7,487 nucleotides of DNA from NCBI GenBank assembly GCA_038231615.1, contig JBBRLA010000432.1, positions 1 through 7,487 of the forward strand, written 5' to 3'. Positions 6,300 through 7,487 of this stretch are shown in pieces. The position numbers and the translations under genes are program-made. Origin of the DNA: JBBRLA01 sp038231615. GTDB lineage: Bacteria; Myxococcota_A; Polyangia; Palsa-1104; JAEUJZ01. Position 1 is the first letter of the stretch, and every line of letters starts with the position of its first letter. The notes under the pieces were generated by a model that was not told the DNA's origin, did no database searches, and worked only from the letters and a program-made list of their open reading frames with translations.

Positions 6300-6328
6300 C
6301 TTGTAAGGCGCCTGGAAGGAAAGGTCAA
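6300..6328 (-). promoter_or_regulatory. Candidate sigma-70-type promoter of the esterase gene
   Basis: On the minus strand TTGACC (6328-6323) is followed after exactly 17 bp by TACAAG (6305-6300). This matches the -35 consensus at five of six positions and the -10 at four of six. Transcription would start near 6293, giving a leader of about 26 bases that contains the Shine-Dalgarno. Confidence 0.5.
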
Positions 6329-6452
6329 ACTACATTTCCTTTGGCCTCGGGCCTGCCAGGAGGGTCGGGCCCCTACTGTTCCGCATGGACCCGCATGGGC
6401 GGACCTTCGGGTCGCCTTCTGTTTCGGGCGACGCCGGGCGATACTCTCGCCG

Positions 6453-7082
6453 ATGCGCAATTTCTTCCTGGGCCTGGTCATCGGTCTCGCGGTCGGCATC
6501 GGCCTATATCTTCGCCTGTCCCCTCGCGACCCGTGCCAGGTCTGCGGTGCGGGCACTCACTGCCAGGAGGGTCGCTGCCTGGCCGCCGCCCCAGCACCGC
6601 CGCCCGTGGTGCCGCCCAAACGCCGCGTCCGCCGCGCCCAGGGCAGCCAGACGGCCCAGAACGTCCAGGCGCAGTCCCCCGATGAACCGCCGGCCCCTCC
6701 CGCGATTGTCTTGAAACCCGGCGACCTGAAGTCCGTGTCCGCCGGAGACCGACTGACCGGCACCGAGGTCGTCGATCTGTCGAAGGACAGCACCTCCGAG
6801 CACGAGCTGACCCAGGACGAGATCGACGGGGTCTTCCACGGCAGCCAGAACGAGGTCCTCGGCTGCCTGGATCAGGCCCGGGGCGAGGCGCAGGTCCGCG
6901 GGCGACTGACCGTGTCCTTCCGCATCCAGCGCAGCGGGGCGATGAGCGGCGTCCGGGTCGAGGCCCCAAGCTACCTCATGCAGCACGGCTTGTTAGGCTG
7001 CATCAAGCCCATCGTCTCCAGAATGCGCTTCCCTGCCTCCCGCAGCGCCCAGGTCGTGAGCTATCCCTTCAGCCTGAACTGA
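6453..7082 (+). CDS. Membrane-anchored protein with AgmX/PglI-type C-terminal domain
   Basis: The product has 209 residues. An N-terminal hydrophobic helix (about 4-20) acts as membrane anchor. It is followed by a Cys cluster C28-x2-C31-x5-C37-x4-C42, a Pro/basic linker (about 45-90) and a C-terminal domain (about 120-209). In that domain the pattern I...SQNEVLGCLDQA, RGRLTVSFRIQRSGAMSGV, LLGCIKPIVSRMRFP and a final YPFSLN matches the AgmX/PglI C-terminal domain of Myxococcota, a TonB-tail-like fold. Its paired cysteines (138 and 183) probably form a disulfide. AgmX and PglI are linked to gliding motility in Myxococcus, but this domain is widespread on many unrelated anchored proteins, so motility should not be assumed. 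No upstream in-frame start exists before ATG 6453. No Shine-Dalgarno is visible, and GATACT (6440-6445) just ahead may be a -10 box giving a nearly leaderless mRNA. The gene is divergent from the esterase. Confidence 0.85.
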   Translation: MRNFFLGLVIGLAVGIGLYLRLSPRDPCQVCGAGTHCQEGRCLAAAPAPPPVVPPKRRVRRAQGSQTAQNVQAQSPDEPPAPPAIVLKPGDLKSVSAGDRLTGTEVVDLSKDSTSEHELTQDEIDGVFHGSQNEVLGCLDQARGEAQVRGRLTVSFRIQRSGAMSGVRVEAPSYLMQHGLLGCIKPIVSRMRFPASRSAQVVSYPFSLN

Positions 7083-7100
7083 CTTGCCGGTGTACGGGGG

Positions 7101-7160
7101 CTGTCCCAAGTGGGACACTCGACGAAACGAAGTGTCCTAAGTTACCGAAGTGTCCTAAGT
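7101..7160. repeat. Three copies of TGTCCYAAGT with overlapping, alternative hairpins
   Basis: Copies end at 7111, 7142 and 7160. The last two share an exact 15-bp unit, CGAAGTGTCCTAAGT, with 18-bp spacing (7128-7142 and 7146-7160). TGTCCCA (7102-7108) pairs with TGGGACA (7111-7117). The same right arm, as GGACACT (7113-7119), can instead pair with AGTGTCC at 7131-7137 or at 7149-7155. The block lies between two convergent genes and may serve as terminator or be a dispersed repeat. No T-tract follows any of the stems. Confidence 0.65.
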
Positions 7161-7201
7161 CAGTCGGCATCCTTGGCCTGTCCTCTTCCCCGCGCCCGCG
7201 C

Positions 7202-7487
7202 TCACGGCTGTTGCGGCGGCGCCTTGAACACGAAGAGCGGAGACAGCACGAAGTCCACCTGCTCGAAGGGCGGAAGGCGCAGCACTTCGCCGGACCCGGC
7301 GATCTGGACCGCCTCATAATAGCGCTCGCTCCGGTGAAATACCGTCAGCGATTCATTCAGCAGGTCCACCATCCAGTACCACTCGACGCCCGCCCGCTGG
7401 TACGCCTGCCACTTGATGCCGCGGTCCCGGGCCGAGGTGGATTTGGACAGCACCTCGCACACCCAGTCCGGCGCCACGGTGATGACG
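7202..7487 (-). CDS. Uma2-family (DUF820) putative endonuclease, C-terminal part
   Basis: The frame is open from the window edge to a TGA at 7202-7204, so the N-terminus is missing. The visible sequence VITVAPDWVCEVLSKST...DRGIKWQAYQRAGVEWYWMVD matches the Uma2/DUF820 core: a PD-(D/E)xK-type motif with Asp in PDW, Glu in CEVLS and a downstream Lys, followed by the typical YxxAGVxxYWxVD segment. A C-terminal tail, FVLSPLFVFKAPPQQP, follows. Uma2 proteins are restriction-endonuclease-fold proteins of mostly unknown function, often found as many paralogs in cyanobacteria, Myxococcota and other large genomes. The GTG at 7477 is internal to the conserved core and is not the start. It is convergent with the AgmX-type gene. 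Confidence 0.88.
   Translation of the reverse strand, partial: VITVAPDWVCEVLSKSTSARDRGIKWQAYQRAGVEWYWMVDLLNESLTVFHRSERYYEAVQIAGSGEVLRLPPFEQVDFVLSPLFVFKAPPQQP

Noticed and set aside
5194..6306. 370-codon plus-strand frame opposite the esterase
   Set aside because: It is a shadow of a gene with a full catalytic triad and a strong Shine-Dalgarno; its product is low-complexity with no recognisable domain.

Overview
This 7.5 kb window of GC-rich DNA reads as a piece of a Myxococcota (former deltaproteobacterial) chromosome or a close relative. The evidence is the gene mix: a Hanks-type serine/threonine kinase with a membrane anchor, a Pro-rich TPR protein of the myxobacterial style, an FG-GAP propeller lipoprotein, a small anchored protein with an AgmX/PglI-type C-terminal domain, and a Uma2-family nuclease. 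No gene recognisably belongs to a phage, a transposon or a known defence system. The assignment rests on family knowledge; no search was run.

Layout. The 3' end of a gene for a Cys-rich, probably secreted protein (3-482, +) is followed by a 328-bp non-coding gap. The gap holds a 12-bp GC hairpin (543-570), a 15-bp tandem repeat (651-680) and a 127-bp palindrome (679-805). The palindrome ends five bases from the stop codon of the next, convergent gene. The minus strand then carries, in order of transcription, a PHB-depolymerase/feruloyl-esterase-like lipoprotein (6267-5182), the kinase (5025 or 5079 to 3688), the TPR protein (3688-2900) and the seven-repeat FG-GAP lipoprotein (2889-811). Divergent from the esterase is the AgmX-type protein (6453-7082, +). 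A repeat-rich convergent gap (7083-7201) separates it from the partial Uma2 gene (7487-7202, -) at the window edge.

How the genes work together. The kinase stop and TPR start overlap as TGATG. The TPR stop lies inside the Shine-Dalgarno of the propeller gene. The three therefore form a tight, probably translationally coupled operon. Its products would span the envelope: a cytoplasmic kinase domain with an extracytoplasmic His/Pro-rich tail, an anchored TPR/coiled-coil protein and an outer lipid-anchored beta-propeller. A sensor or envelope-assembly role is inference. The esterase has its own promoter and Shine-Dalgarno and need not belong to this unit, although it is also a lipoprotein.

The most unusual signals are the long palindrome at 679-805 with its tandem-repeat flank, the three-copy repeat with mutually exclusive hairpins at 7101-7160, and the kinase-TPR-propeller cassette with its His-rich kinase tail.
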